Below are positions 23,495-34,060 of a DNA stretch of 64,000 nucleotides, one piece after another. Source of the DNA: Coleophoma eucalyptorum (Eukaryota > Ascomycota > Leotiomycetes > Helotiales > Dermateaceae); assembly GCA_026120035.1 (NCBI GenBank), contig JALRME010000009.1, positions 1,178,001 to 1,242,000 of the forward strand, written 5' to 3'. Made by a program: the position numbers and the translations under genes. Positions within the stretch are counted from its first letter, which is position 1. Every line of letters starts with the position of its first letter. Below the pieces are notes generated by a model. It was not told the DNA's origin, made no database searches, and worked only from the letters and a program-made list of their open reading frames with translations.

Positions 23495-24927
23495 CTTCGC
23501 GATGATGCTTCACAACCTCGAAGCGGAGCAAGGGTACCTAAGAAATAAAAAAAAAGAGTGACAATAGGAAAGCACGGCATTTTCAGAGGATTTTCGGGAT
23601 CTACTTATATCATGATCTTCATAAGATGAACCTCGTGGCTAGCCTGTCGTACCATGGCTCTTGTCATAGGCATGGCTGTTGCCTCTGCGCCCTAGCAATC
23701 CCAGCAAGCAAGGCAATCAAGGTAATATTGGTACAGACGCCCATCTCGACACACTGATGTCCAGATCTGGCCGCCAACTATCAATAGGGGCCACGAGGAT
23801 TTCGGCGACACACCGGGAGATGCTGATAACCTGAATATTGACAGTATACGAAGTCCGAGGCACGGCGGTTGGGCCAAATAGGGAAATGTTAAGCAGCGAA
23901 AACATGGGTGAAAAGGCAAAATAGAGTTAAACGTCGATCTAGGGCTAGACAGATCCAGCTGAAGATCCTTCGGTACAGCGCTTGAAAGCTTGGTATACCC
24001 TGTGTCGGGCCCGCTGACAAGGTAGAGGCAATGACCAACCTGTCGGAACCTGCACGAGACTTGCACAATACAATCAACTGGAGTCCGGTTAGCCCTCAGT
24101 TGTCACGGCCTTTGACAACGGCAGGCACTGACTTTGGACTACTAAAACGTCTTGAGTGCCGGCCACTATGGTATTTCTCCGCACAGTAGGTCCGACGTGT
24201 CGTAAGAACGCCGAACTAGCCGGATGAAGTTTGGTAGGGGTAGAGTTGGGCAATTCATTAAGAGCACCTCCGTAACGGGTGCGCGCAATACATTCCGTGA
24301 TAGTAGTAAAATGACGATGCCCTGGCACTTGGATATCGTCTTTACCATCCAAACTGAGCGAAACACAACAGGCTGCTGCTGTGTCGTCGGAGACTTAACC
24401 CAGCAATTTCCCAGTATTTACTGCGTAGCCAAACCCCTTTGCTCTAGCTGGCCGACAGATTCGGAACCTGCCGCCCCGGAGATGTGACGAGAATGGTGCA
24501 AAAATTCAGATTCCGTCGCCGAGCCGTATATGCCATTCAAGCCACGTCCGGAGTGTGGCGGTCCAGCCGCGGCTGGCTAGGCTTGCCCAGTGCAAGCGAC
24601 TTCATCGGCCAACGTAATCCTTTTGGGAGGTAATTTGGGAAATACCAGGCACCACGATGCGTGGAAACGACAACAGTAATGAACATCATGTCGGATTCTT
24701 GCAAATAAAGAACATGAACGTCGTCAGAAGCCGCAGACGACAGATAGGGTGCCCAGCTCGGGACAATGAGTAGTTCTATCACCAGCATGTATGGTGATTA
24801 CTCTATATATTAGCATGAATAGAATGTAGATAGTTACCTGGCTCAAGCTCAGGTATAGGGAGTTGTCCAGAGATAATCGAGAAACAGCTGCCGAGGCTTG
24901 AGCTTTGTGGAGTTATCCTTAGACAAG
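23495..24927. other. Intergenic region upstream of the multi-module esterase gene
   Basis: This holds the promoter of the esterase gene (minus strand), with an A-rich tract at about 23546-23556. Several 60-120-codon frames on both strands (for example 23692-24066 minus) have no recognisable motif. No gene is supported. Confidence 0.45.
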
Positions 24928-25440
24928 CTAAAAAATCGGAATGATTCGCACTAGTCGGAGAGCAAGCTTTCTTTCCGTGCTTACAAAATGCAAAATCTTA
25001 AGATGCGCTGCCTTCTTGAAATAGGTCTGTGGACCAATCATCAGGAACTGGGCCTTCTCGGGGCCGTACTTCTTTAATGCTTGTGTGAAAGGGGCCATGC
25101 CGACGCGGACGGCAGCCTGTATCGCACCGAGAGTCTGGGCTAGATAGGATCATGCCCACATTCTACAGTTTTGGTTTCTTCGGCCGCTCTCCAATGGTCA
25201 CCATAAAACAAGAAAGACTCGCTTGCCAAAGATCTGTCCAATCCTTGTGCATATCCTCGTGGATATCCACATATCCAGCATCCATTATCCACTGTTTTTG
25301 CGTTTCGGCAACACCCATCTACTCTCCGAATTTCCCACTTGCGCTTGTCAACAGCTGAAAGACTGCATGACATCCCACGTTTGTCTTGAGGGTTTAATCC
25401 CTGGAACAGAGTAAACCATCACGCTGCTGAACCCGAAGTC
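24928..25440 (-). pseudogene. Probable relic of a LaeA/TAM-type methyltransferase C-terminal region
   Basis: Two protein-like stretches are readable on the minus strand. The upstream one includes QKQWIMDAGYVDIHED, which resembles the "W-x(3)-AGF-V-D-V-x-E" strand of LaeA-like class I methyltransferases. It is preceded by an in-frame TAG and ends in another TAG. The downstream one, in a shifted frame, reads GMAPFTQALKKYGPEKAQ and runs to a stop at 24928. This resembles the usual C-terminal helix of the same group. Only 27 nt separate a possible donor and acceptor between the two, too short for an intron, so I read this as a decayed gene. No SAM-binding GxGxG region was found upstream. The family match is from pattern memory and is tentative. 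Confidence 0.35.
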
Positions 25441-25825
25441 ATCCTTCTGGCTTAAGGCAGCCGAGTTTTTGCCTATATGGCCGCCGTTAGTCCTCTGTAG
25501 ACTCACTCGGGTCAAAAGTCACTAGTGGGTTAAATCAACGGTGAATTGGAATAGTATACCCCCGTCTCTATCATATCCTACATGAGAATGTGCGATTTGG
25601 TGTCATCCAGCGTTGTTGAATTTGCCGTAAATCAATTCCAGTAACTTCTATTCTAGAGCCCTCATCTGCCACATTCAGAGACTAGAGTTTCAAATATAAT
25701 CATCAGCGGGTGGAAACATAATAGATAATGTCATAGTATTGATTAGAGCTTTGTATGATACGGTATCTTAATCAATTAATGAAAAAAAAAAGACGGCAAC
25801 TCATCCTCTGTACCCTGCGAGGCCA

Positions 25826-27487
25826 TCATAGCTCCGAAGTCTGTGTTCCCTGGGCCAATTCTTCGGCTTCCAGCCGTGCCTTCTCCTTCTTTGCCCTTTG
25901 AATGTCAAGAGACATCTTCACAGGTCTCACTCCCGGAGTTTCGAAGATGGTGTCAATCTCCTCCAAAGACAGACCAAATGTTTCCGGGAAGACGAAGTAG
26001 GAGAGGACTAGCTGTATGGTATTATAGACAATATAGACGCACCAAATCTTGTATCCTATCTTATTGATTCCGACAGAGATTCCATAGTTATTCACAGTCC
26101 CGGATGCACCCTGAATGAAACTATATAGACCCATTCCTTTGGCTCTGAGCGCCAAGGAGAGGATCTCAACTGGATAAAGATTGTGCATTGTCGCGATCAA
26201 TATCGAAGAGCACGTTTGGAACGCATACATCCAGAAGATTGTCAAGCCAGCGGTTGCTGAAGATTCGTGGATACTATACTGCCATGAGGTAATCGTTGCA
26301 GCGGTCTGTAGTATGATGAACGATATCAGACCAGAGAAAATCAGAGTACGTCTCTTAAACTTGTCGATAACGTACGACCCAACGAGGGTGAAGATGAAAT
26401 ATGTCGCGGTAAGACCAAAGTTGATTCCGAGAATATCCAATGTCTTTGTCACACCAATAGTTGCAAGAGCAGGTGTCAAGTATTGTCCGATAATTCCTCC
26501 GCCATTCCATTGCTGGAAGATTGAATAGAGAATGAGCACCATCAAGCGATAGAGAGCCTTCCTCTTGAAAAACACTGCATAGTCCCAGTACTTGCGATGG
26601 CCAAGCTTGTCGTTCTCTAAGGACTCCTCCATCTGTAGAACAACTGCTTTAACCAAGGGGTGCTCAAGGTTGTTTCCTTCGGTGGTTTGGTACCTGGCAA
26701 TTACTCTCTTTGCCTTCTCCTTCTGACCACGCATGATATAATAACGTGGCGACTCTGGTGTGAGGAAAAAGATCGTCGAACAGACGATGAGTGGAAACAG
26801 ACCCTCGAGCAACAGTGGGATTCTCCAGCACCAGTTGGTTGTAATATAGCCAAGGCCAATCAAAGCACCGTTCATGGCCAGACTACCCACCTGGAAGCAA
26901 GCGCCGAATATTCCTACAAGTCGCCCACGAAGATGGAGAGGAGAAATTTCACCCATATACTGCGAACTAGACATGAGGGCGGAGCCGAAGCCGAGGAAAA
27001 AACGGCCGGCCATAAACATTGGCATATTTATCGCAAACGCCTGAAGGAGAGAGGCGAAAAGTACGATGAGATTCCCAGCGAAGTTGATGCCTCGTCGACC
27101 GATCACATCGGCTAAACCCAGGAATGGCGCACCGCAGACAGTTCCAATGGTCATGAGCGCGTTCAAGGTTCCATAGGTGACACCACTGGTCTCGACATTG
27201 AAGTAAGTATGCCAAGGTTCAAAAGCATTGATGCCAGAGATGACAGCCCAATCAATACCATAGCCCGCAGAATTACATCCTTGAACGAACATGAGCACGG
27301 AGATGCGAAAACCAGTCCATGATTTAAATCTGAGGGACTCCACCGAAAGATTATAGAGATCTTCATCCGTGAGCCGCGCAATCGTTACCTCCTCGATGTG
27401 TGATTCAACATTTTTGTAGTCGTTAACGTCCTCAGTGTCGACAGGATGTAGACTGTGCTGAGCGGTTGGATTGGTCTTCTCCTCCAT
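25826..27487 (-). CDS. MFS sugar transporter, lactose-permease/oligosaccharide type
   Basis: Single exon of 553 residues with ATG at 27487-27485. The twelve-helix sugar-porter signature is clear: GLADVIGRRG after TM2, GRFFLGFGSA in TM4, SPLHLRGRLVG, PESPRYYIMRGQKEKA in the central loop, QQWNGGGIIGQYL in TM7, and PETFGLSLEEID near the C-terminus. The N-terminal 65 residues and C-terminal 50 residues are hydrophilic and cytosolic. This branch of the sugar porters contains proton symporters for lactose, cellodextrins and similar di- or oligosaccharides. The substrate is not determined by sequence. It is divergent from the GH95 gene across a 600-bp shared promoter, which suggests joint control and a role in bringing in the substrate of the neighbouring cytosolic hydrolases. 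Confidence 0.9.
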   Translation of the reverse strand: MEEKTNPTAQHSLHPVDTEDVNDYKNVESHIEEVTIARLTDEDLYNLSVESLRFKSWTGFRISVLMFVQGCNSAGYGIDWAVISGINAFEPWHTYFNVETSGVTYGTLNALMTIGTVCGAPFLGLADVIGRRGINFAGNLIVLFASLLQAFAINMPMFMAGRFFLGFGSALMSSSQYMGEISPLHLRGRLVGIFGACFQVGSLAMNGALIGLGYITTNWCWRIPLLLEGLFPLIVCSTIFFLTPESPRYYIMRGQKEKAKRVIARYQTTEGNNLEHPLVKAVVLQMEESLENDKLGHRKYWDYAVFFKRKALYRLMVLILYSIFQQWNGGGIIGQYLTPALATIGVTKTLDILGINFGLTATYFIFTLVGSYVIDKFKRRTLIFSGLISFIILQTAATITSWQYSIHESSATAGLTIFWMYAFQTCSSILIATMHNLYPVEILSLALRAKGMGLYSFIQGASGTVNNYGISVGINKIGYKIWCVYIVYNTIQLVLSYFVFPETFGLSLEEIDTIFETPGVRPVKMSLDIQRAKKEKARLEAEELAQGTQTSEL

Positions 27488-28087
27488 GGCGACTGGAATA
27501 CTCTGGGAGATTAACCGCAGAGGTCGTAGCTGTCCAACAACTCGGGGACAGAAAGAACAACAAAGTGCTGAAGGTATTCGTGTGCAAAGATCAATACGAG
27601 AAGTGATATGCTAGCTCGTATTTAAGTGAGCGTGAGCATGTACCTGCTCTTCGATAGGATCCACGGCCCTGCTCTCCGAGTATATAGACAACTGCGGGGA
27701 CCCCCGCCCTCATGCTGCAGGTCTTCCCCACAGAGAGGCGTCTCGTCCCCATCACGAGAGAAGAACAGTCGATCTCTCAGATCAGAATAACCGAGCATGG
27801 CAGCTTATTGGTGGATTTGGAAGGGCCACAGATCATCGTCGTGCCGCAGTCTCGGCCAGGCAATAATCCAGTTGCCACCACATATTGGGAGTCACCATCG
27901 CTGCATTGGTACCACAGACAGCCGATGCAACGCCAGACAATCAGATCCCCTAGCAAGTGCAAACTGTACTCGAAAGCTTGGCTCAGATAGATCCTTGCTG
28001 CAACAAGAAAGTATCTTCGTCTTTGAACCGCGCAGAATTTAGAAGTACTTATCTCTGTTGCTTCTACTGCCAGCCTAAGCACCAGTC
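27488..28087. promoter_or_regulatory. Shared divergent promoter of the MFS transporter and GH95 genes
   Basis: 600 bp lie between the two divergent start codons. A TATATA element sits at 27681-27686. On the minus strand it lies about 195 bp from the transporter ATG, and it could serve either gene. A CreA-type site pair lies at 27694-27707. Short frames on both strands here look like shadows. Confidence 0.6.
27694..27707. promoter_or_regulatory. Inverted pair of CreA/Mig1-type binding motifs
   Basis: GCGGGG at 27694-27699 is followed after 2 bp by its reverse complement CCCCGC at 27702-27707. Each half matches the 5'-SYGGRG-3' consensus of the fungal carbon-catabolite repressor CreA/Cre1, for which closely spaced pairs are the usual functional form. 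The same palindrome could also fit a Zn2Cys6 dimer with CGG-type half-sites. Binding is inferred only. Confidence 0.5.
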
Positions 28088-30427
28088 ATGGAAGAAGAAA
28101 CATGCACACAATTGAGACTGCATTACAGTGCCCCGGCAGCCAGCTGGGACGAGGCCCTTCCAGTTGGAAATGGACGACTTGGAGCCATGGTGTTTGGTGG
28201 AACAATGTCGGAGCATCTGAAGTTGAATGAGGACTCAATTTGGTATGGCGGAGAGCAAAGACCCAGACGCACACCCAAAGATGCGTTGAAGAATCTGGCC
28301 CGGCTCCGATACCTAATCCGTTCCGAATTGCATCAGGAGGCCGAGGAGCTTGTCCGCAACGCATTCTTTGCAACCCCGTATAGTCAACGACATTACGAAC
28401 CGCTTGGAGACGTCACTTTGGATTTTGGACATGCTTTCGAAGATGTTGAGAACTACAAGCGGACCTTGGACCTCGAGAGTGCTACCAGCACTGTCTCGTA
28501 TATCCATGGCGACGTGAAGTATTCCCGTCAGTTATTCGCCAGTTTCCCCGACCAGGTGTTGGTTATGCAGCTAAGTTCGCAATCGACCAGGACCAAATTC
28601 ACCGTACGAGTGACAAGACTAAGCGACAAGCCGTACGCCACCGATGAGTTCTTAGATTCCGTACAATCTGAAGAAACAACTGGTGAGAGAAGAAGCAATT
28701 GGGAGGGTAGAATCGTTATGCATGCAACACCAGGTGGGCGAGCCAGCAACAATTTTTGCCTTGTCCTCACCGTGCGATGCAACGATCAAGATGGAACAGT
28801 GACGGCAATCGGTAATTGCCTTGTAGTCGATTCTTCTCGGGTGACAATTATTATCTCCGCGCAGTCGAAGTATCGCCAACAGGATGTCCAAGCTAGTGCG
28901 ATTAAAGATGCGGAAGACGCACTTGCACAAGGATCGCTCTTTACTCGTCACCTCAATGACTATCAAACCCTTTTTAAACGCATGCAGTTGCATTTACCAT
29001 CTCAAGATTGTGCTTCTTATACCAACGAAAGATTACAAGCCGTGCGAGAAGGTTCGCTTGATCCTGGTTTGGTAGCCCTCTATCATAATTATGGACGATA
29101 TCTCCTGATATCTTGCAGTCGTAATGGCCCGGAGAGCATGAGGCCTTTACCTGCCAATCTACAGGGTATCTGGAATCCATCATTTCAACCTGCCTGGGGT
29201 TGTAAATTTACCATAAATATCAATATCCAAATGAACTACTGGCCCGCCAATATCTGTAATTTGTCAGATTGTGAGGAACCACTGTTCGACTTGCTGCTTC
29301 GAATGGCAGAGAATGGCAAGATTACAGCATCAAAAATGTATGGGTGCAGAGGGTGGGTGGCCCATTCGAATACTGATATCTGGGCCGACACAGATCCTCA
29401 AGATAGATGGATGCCTGGTACTTTATGGCCGTTTGGCGGTGTCTGGCTCTGCATCCATATTTGGGAGAGATATCTATTCACTCGAGACAAAGAGTTCCTG
29501 GGGCGGATGTTCAATACCTATCGTGGTAGTGTCGAGTTTCTGAATGATTTTCTTATTCCAGATGCGACCGGTAAATACCTGGTTACCAGTCCATCTTTAT
29601 CTCCAGAGAATTCCTTTCGTATTCCTGGGCCAGAAGGAAAAGTGGGAACATTATGTGAAGGCTCAGCCATGGACATACAACTCACAGATGCACTTTTCAC
29701 AGGTTTCGCACATATTATTACCGAGCTCGGCATTCTGGATGACTTGCTATCTTCTGTGCTGGAGAAGCAGCGAATGCTTCCTCAAGCCTCCATTGGAGCC
29801 TTTGGGCAGCTTCAAGAGTGGCAGAAGGATTATGAAGAAGCTGAGCCTGGTCATCGACATACCTCTCAGCTTTGGGCACTCTATCCGGGAAGGGATATAA
29901 CACCAGAAATCACAGCTGATCTGGCAAAAGCAAGCCAAGTGGTTCTTTCGCGGAGAGCTATGCATGGCGGAGGACATACTGGATGGAGCCGTGCATGGCT
30001 CCTTAACTTGCACGCAAGATTGGGTGACTCCGAAGGTTGCTTGAAACATGTCACTGAGCTCCTATCGAAGTCAACTTTACCAAATCTTCTAGATACTCAT
30101 CCTCCATTTCAAATTGATGGTAATTTTGGAGGCTGCGCTGGAATTATAGAGATGTTAATCCAGTCACACGAGACCGGGCCCGAAGGAACCATCGTCCGAC
30201 TTCTTCCTGCTTGTCCGTCTGATTGGGACTCTGGCTCTTTGTCAGGAGTTTGTGTACGAGGCGGACTTGAACTCGATTTCACTTGGCAAAACCGTCGCAT
30301 TATTGGGCCAGTTATACTTAGGACAAGGACGAGTTCCAGCGCTGGCGGAGTTATTGTTTTCCCAAGCGGCCAGAAAGTTCGATTTCTATGCAAGGGATAC
30401 ACTGAGGTCTCCGAAATCTTAGACTAG
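28088..30427 (+). CDS. Glycoside hydrolase family GH95 (alpha-L-fucosidase/alpha-L-galactosidase type), cytosolic
   Basis: Intronless, 779 residues. The N-terminal beta-sandwich domain starts with the family-typical WDEALPVGNGRLGAMVFGG and LNEDSIWYGG. The (alpha/alpha)6 barrel carries PANLQGIWN, then MNYWPANICNLSDCEEPLFDL from about residue 382, SPSLSPENSF with the candidate general acid Glu507, and HPPFQIDGNFGG with Asp678. In bacterial GH95, equivalent Asn, Glu and Asp residues carry out inverting hydrolysis of alpha-1,2-linked L-fucose, as in fucosylated xyloglucan or milk-type glycans. Some family members prefer L-galactose. There is no signal peptide, so the enzyme is predicted to be cytosolic and to act on imported oligosaccharides. 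It is convergent with the GH1 gene (57 bp between stops) and divergent from the sugar transporter. Confidence 0.92.
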   Translation: MEEETCTQLRLHYSAPAASWDEALPVGNGRLGAMVFGGTMSEHLKLNEDSIWYGGEQRPRRTPKDALKNLARLRYLIRSELHQEAEELVRNAFFATPYSQRHYEPLGDVTLDFGHAFEDVENYKRTLDLESATSTVSYIHGDVKYSRQLFASFPDQVLVMQLSSQSTRTKFTVRVTRLSDKPYATDEFLDSVQSEETTGERRSNWEGRIVMHATPGGRASNNFCLVLTVRCNDQDGTVTAIGNCLVVDSSRVTIIISAQSKYRQQDVQASAIKDAEDALAQGSLFTRHLNDYQTLFKRMQLHLPSQDCASYTNERLQAVREGSLDPGLVALYHNYGRYLLISCSRNGPESMRPLPANLQGIWNPSFQPAWGCKFTININIQMNYWPANICNLSDCEEPLFDLLLRMAENGKITASKMYGCRGWVAHSNTDIWADTDPQDRWMPGTLWPFGGVWLCIHIWERYLFTRDKEFLGRMFNTYRGSVEFLNDFLIPDATGKYLVTSPSLSPENSFRIPGPEGKVGTLCEGSAMDIQLTDALFTGFAHIITELGILDDLLSSVLEKQRMLPQASIGAFGQLQEWQKDYEEAEPGHRHTSQLWALYPGRDITPEITADLAKASQVVLSRRAMHGGGHTGWSRAWLLNLHARLGDSEGCLKHVTELLSKSTLPNLLDTHPPFQIDGNFGGCAGIIEMLIQSHETGPEGTIVRLLPACPSDWDSGSLSGVCVRGGLELDFTWQNRRIIGPVILRTRTSSSAGGVIVFPSGQKVRFLCKGYTEVSEILD

Positions 30428-30484
30428 CACGATTTATAGAAACACCAGCTAGCTCATTTTACACAATCAATGACCATGTACTCT

Positions 30485-31985
30485 TCAGTCTTTCGCAATA
30501 TATTTTTCAAACAAGTCCTTGATCACGAATGCTGATTTTTTAGGGTAACGCTTCTTCTCCTTCGATTCAAAGTCCACAAATGTTACCCCAAATCGATCAG
30601 AATACCCTGCTGCCCATTCTACAAAATTAGAATACAATTTTCAGCTGGTATTTGGAAGACTTACCCCAATTATCCGTAAAAGTCCAGGCAAAATACGAGC
30701 GAATATCAACACCATCCTCCTTTACAGCTGTTGTGAGTGCATTGATATAACCCTCGAAAAACTCAATCCGAAACTTATCATTGAGGACCTCTTCTGTGGG
30801 TGCAGTTTCGCCCTTTGCTGTTGTGCCGTTTTCTGTTATGTAGATTGGCACTCCATACCGTTTCCAGATCCAATTGAGAAGTTTTCTGAATCCCCAAGGG
30901 CTGGTCCGAAGCCAGTATGTATCGCTCTCGGGTCCTCGGGAGACTCCCTGTTTGTTGGTATCTAGCTTCTCTACATTACCAGAATGGTCATCTATGTGCG
31001 GTGGTGTGTCGAGGTGTCTAATAAAGAATGAAGTATAGCTATTCATTCCATAGAAGTCGGAGCTGCCAAGAACGAGTTTAGACTCCTCAGGTGTAAACTT
31101 TGGTAGCCTATCTCCAAGCTGGGCACGCATGCTTGCTGGGTAATCCCCAGTCTTGTAGACTGGGTCCCCATACCATGCAACTTCAAATTCCCGTGCTCGT
31201 TCTGCGGCTTCCTGGTCCAATGGGTCATTTTCGTCCCAGGGCTCGGACCAATTTCCATGCAAGGTGATCCCAATCGAGCCTTTTTGAGTCTCTTGAAACT
31301 TCTCGCGGTAAAGTTTAACAGCATACGCATGGGAAACCAATTCAGTATGACCAACGATGAATGGCTCAGTGGATGAGTCGCCACTTTCATTCAAATCTCG
31401 GTTGGACGACCGAGCTGGTGCATGTACACCTGCTGCATACCCTGCCAAAGTGTATACACCAGGCTCATTATACGTGATCCAGTTCTTGACGCGGTCGCCA
31501 AGTCTTTCAAAGCAGACACGAGCGTAGTTGACAAAGTCTGGGATGTATGCCTTCATGTCTAGCATACCTCCATAACGATCTTCAAGCGCTTGGGGTGTAT
31601 CCCAGTGAAAGAGCGTTACAAATGGAGTGATACCATTTGCCAGTAGCTCATCAACCAGGTCCGAGTAGTATTGTAAACCGGCTTCATTGATTGGGTCATT
31701 GGCACCACCCAACGGGATGATTCTCGACCAGGAGAGTGAGAATCGATACCCTGTTACCCCATACTGCTTTAGAAGCGCCACATCGCTCTTGTATTGATAG
31801 TAAGATAGAACCGCTTCATCTGGTGTGCTTCCATCCTTCACTTTCCCGGGAGTGTGGGCAAATTTGTCCCAAATGGAGATGCCTTTACCGTCTGCATTCC
31901 ACCCTCCTTCGACTTGTGTTGCGGCAGTAGCATACCCCCAGAAGAAATCTTTTCGTAGCACTCCTGTTAGTGAATCAGACGCCAT
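30485..31985 (-). CDS. Cytosolic family GH1 beta-glucosidase
   Basis: Exons are 31985-30665 and 30618-30485, with a 46-nt GTAAGT..TAG intron that splits DNW/EWAAGY, a strongly conserved GH1 string, giving 484 residues. The catalytic acid/base lies in TYNEP (Glu174) and the nucleophile in ITENG (Glu385). Other family marks are FFWGYATAATQVEGG, SLSWSRI, LFHWDTPQAL and FYGMNSY. There is no signal peptide, as in intracellular fungal GH1 enzymes that hydrolyse imported cellobiose or other beta-glucosides and also transglycosylate. The gene lies tail-to-tail with GH95 and head-to-head with the GDSL esterase, which suggests one catabolic unit. Confidence 0.94.
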
Positions 31986-32512
31986 CTTTTGCCAGTCCTT
32001 CTCAAGGACTTCTTTTCATAAAATTGTGATGCCGTAGGTTGTAAATGTGCTTCTTGTTGTCCGTCGCTTCCATTTACTTGTAAGTCATGTAATGCGTTCT
32101 CCACGACTGCACGACTAGGAGAGGATGGTTCTCGGCCATATCTGCCTAAATACAATCCAGCAACTAGTTGTATTGGTGGAAATATTCTGGCAAGCATATT
32201 CACCAACTTTCTGATAGATCATTTAGCCTGATGTCGGTTAAGGTGAGGTGAAGCAATTGGCTGGTGGCAACCTTCCTTGCATGAATTGGTTGGGGGCGTT
32301 ATCAACCTCGTAATTGATATGTCATTCACGTGTTTCTGTTCCGCCCATGTGTCATCTGATTCTCCTTCCAAAGAAGCACTGCATCTGGTAAGATATTTCT
32401 GGGTTTTTTTTGAAAGCGAAATTCGTGCTGAACCACGAGGCCCCCTGGTCCAGAATACACGTGCGCTCACTTATTGAACCATACACGCAAACAATATAAG
32501 CAGGTATTGAAT
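31986..32512. promoter_or_regulatory. Divergent promoter between GH1 and GDSL esterase genes
   Basis: 527 bp separate the GH1 ATG (minus) and the GDSL ATG (plus). A CACGTG E-box is present at 32327-32332. The short frames inside it have no recognisable features. I found no clear CreA pair here. Confidence 0.45.
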
Positions 32513-33637
32513 ATGGTATGTTTTTCATTAATCGTTAGTTGTTGGTATCCAGTTCTGTTTGCTTACCCAATTTTAGGATCCCCCAGAGCAGTTTCTGCTA
32601 TTTGGTAAGGTCGTCTATCGAAGCCGAAGCACAATTCCGTTGCTTATGTTTCTGCCTTTTAGGTGATAGTATTACACAAGATTCCTTTGGTCAAGATCGT
32701 GGCTTTGCGCTTGGTGCCGCGCTGCAAGCAAGTATGACTATCTGACCCAACATGCTGTTTTGGTGCATGACTGCTCAGTCTCTACTCTCGTCATTGCTAA
32801 CTTTAGGTCCAGAATACATCCGAAGACTTGATGTTGTCAATAGAGGCTACAGGTGGACGCCCTCCAATAGCAATATCGTAAACACTATTCTAAAATTTAT
32901 GCAGTGGCTATAATACCGATCATGCTCTTGAAATATTGCCTGTGTCGGTTCCTACGCCAATGCAAGGAACAATCAAATTGATGGTCAGTTAAACCCCCAG
33001 AAAATCACACGGGCTTATATACAATCCAGACGGTCTTTTTCGGTGCTAATGATGCCAATACTTCCTTGGATGCTGGCCAATTTGTACCAATTGATAGATT
33101 CAAGCAAAACCTAGCCGCAATTATCAATCATGAGCGCGTCCGGGCTCACAACCCTAAGATTATTTTGATTACTCCGCCTCCAGTCGAGGAGACAATGCTA
33201 CTTGAGACAATGAAGGAATTCGGTGCCTCTGGAGAACCAAGGAGACAAATCGTGACGGAAGAATATGCCAGGGCCGTTTGCGAGGTTGGTAAGGAGGCTG
33301 GGGTCGTTGTACTGGACATATGGAATGACTTTATGACCAAAGCTGGATGGAAGTATGGCGACGAAGCCATGCCAGGCTCAGAGGATGGAGGTCAAAGTGG
33401 TGTTCTAATGGATCTTCTCTATGACGGTAGGTGAAGAAATGTCATGGGACAATACAAAAACTAACTTTCATAGGGTTACACCTAAGCCCTGCTGGATATA
33501 AAGCTGTGTTCAAGAGTTTGATGACATTGATTGAGGTAAACTGGCCAGACTTGATGCCAGAAAAAATACCGTACACAGTTCGATGTGATTGGGAGCAGGG
33601 CATAGCACGAAAATACGGCCTTTTGGTCAAAGAATAA
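32513..33637 (+). CDS. GDSL/SGNH hydrolase of the isoamyl-acetate-esterase (IAH1) type
   Basis: Seven exons are inferred: 32513-32515, 32577-32604, 32663-32731, 32807-32852, 32905-32983, 33030-33426 and 33474-33637, giving 261 residues. Coding exon 1 is just the ATG. Each junction restores the family sequence. Block I is FLLFGDSITQ with Ser as nucleophile. Then come NRGYSGYNTDHALEILP, block III TVFFGANDA, the PPPVEE loop, and DGLHLSPAGY with the catalytic Asp/His. SGNH esterases of this type hydrolyse short-chain acyl esters; here removal of acetyl groups from plant oligosaccharides is possible but unproven. There is no signal peptide. The plain ATG frames inside the gene give only fragments because of the dense introns. 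It is divergent from the GH1 gene. Confidence 0.85.
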
Positions 33638-34060
33638 AATAGATTCCATGCTCAAGTGAGTTTGAAAGAAAATTTTAGAAGCTTTTTTGAGGGCGATAGC
33701 ACTCTAAATAGTTATGTGGCTAGACTTTGGATCCTGTTTTGAATTTAACTTCCTAGAAATCTTGACTTTTTTTCATGCTGCATCTTGGATCTATATCTTG
33801 CGGAAGCTCATACCGTGCGCGGTTCTTGGAGTACGGAAATGCTTACCCGTGACCCCTCCCCCATGTCACGAAATCCGAGAGTTGCCATTCTAGCATTTCA
33901 TGTCACGATGTTTCCATCTATAAGACCGTTCATACCATTGCAATAAATTCTGGATTGCTCTCATATTGACTCTCAAGTGACATTCAATACTTCGAACAGC
34001 TCGTCCTTAGAAATATTTTCGGTTGTGAATAAAAGTCGCTAAACACGAACAATTTATAAA
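33638..34060. other. Intergenic region between GDSL esterase and EthD-like genes
   Basis: 423 bp with the 3' flank of the GDSL gene and the promoter of the EthD-like gene. No gene or repeat seen. Confidence 0.6.
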
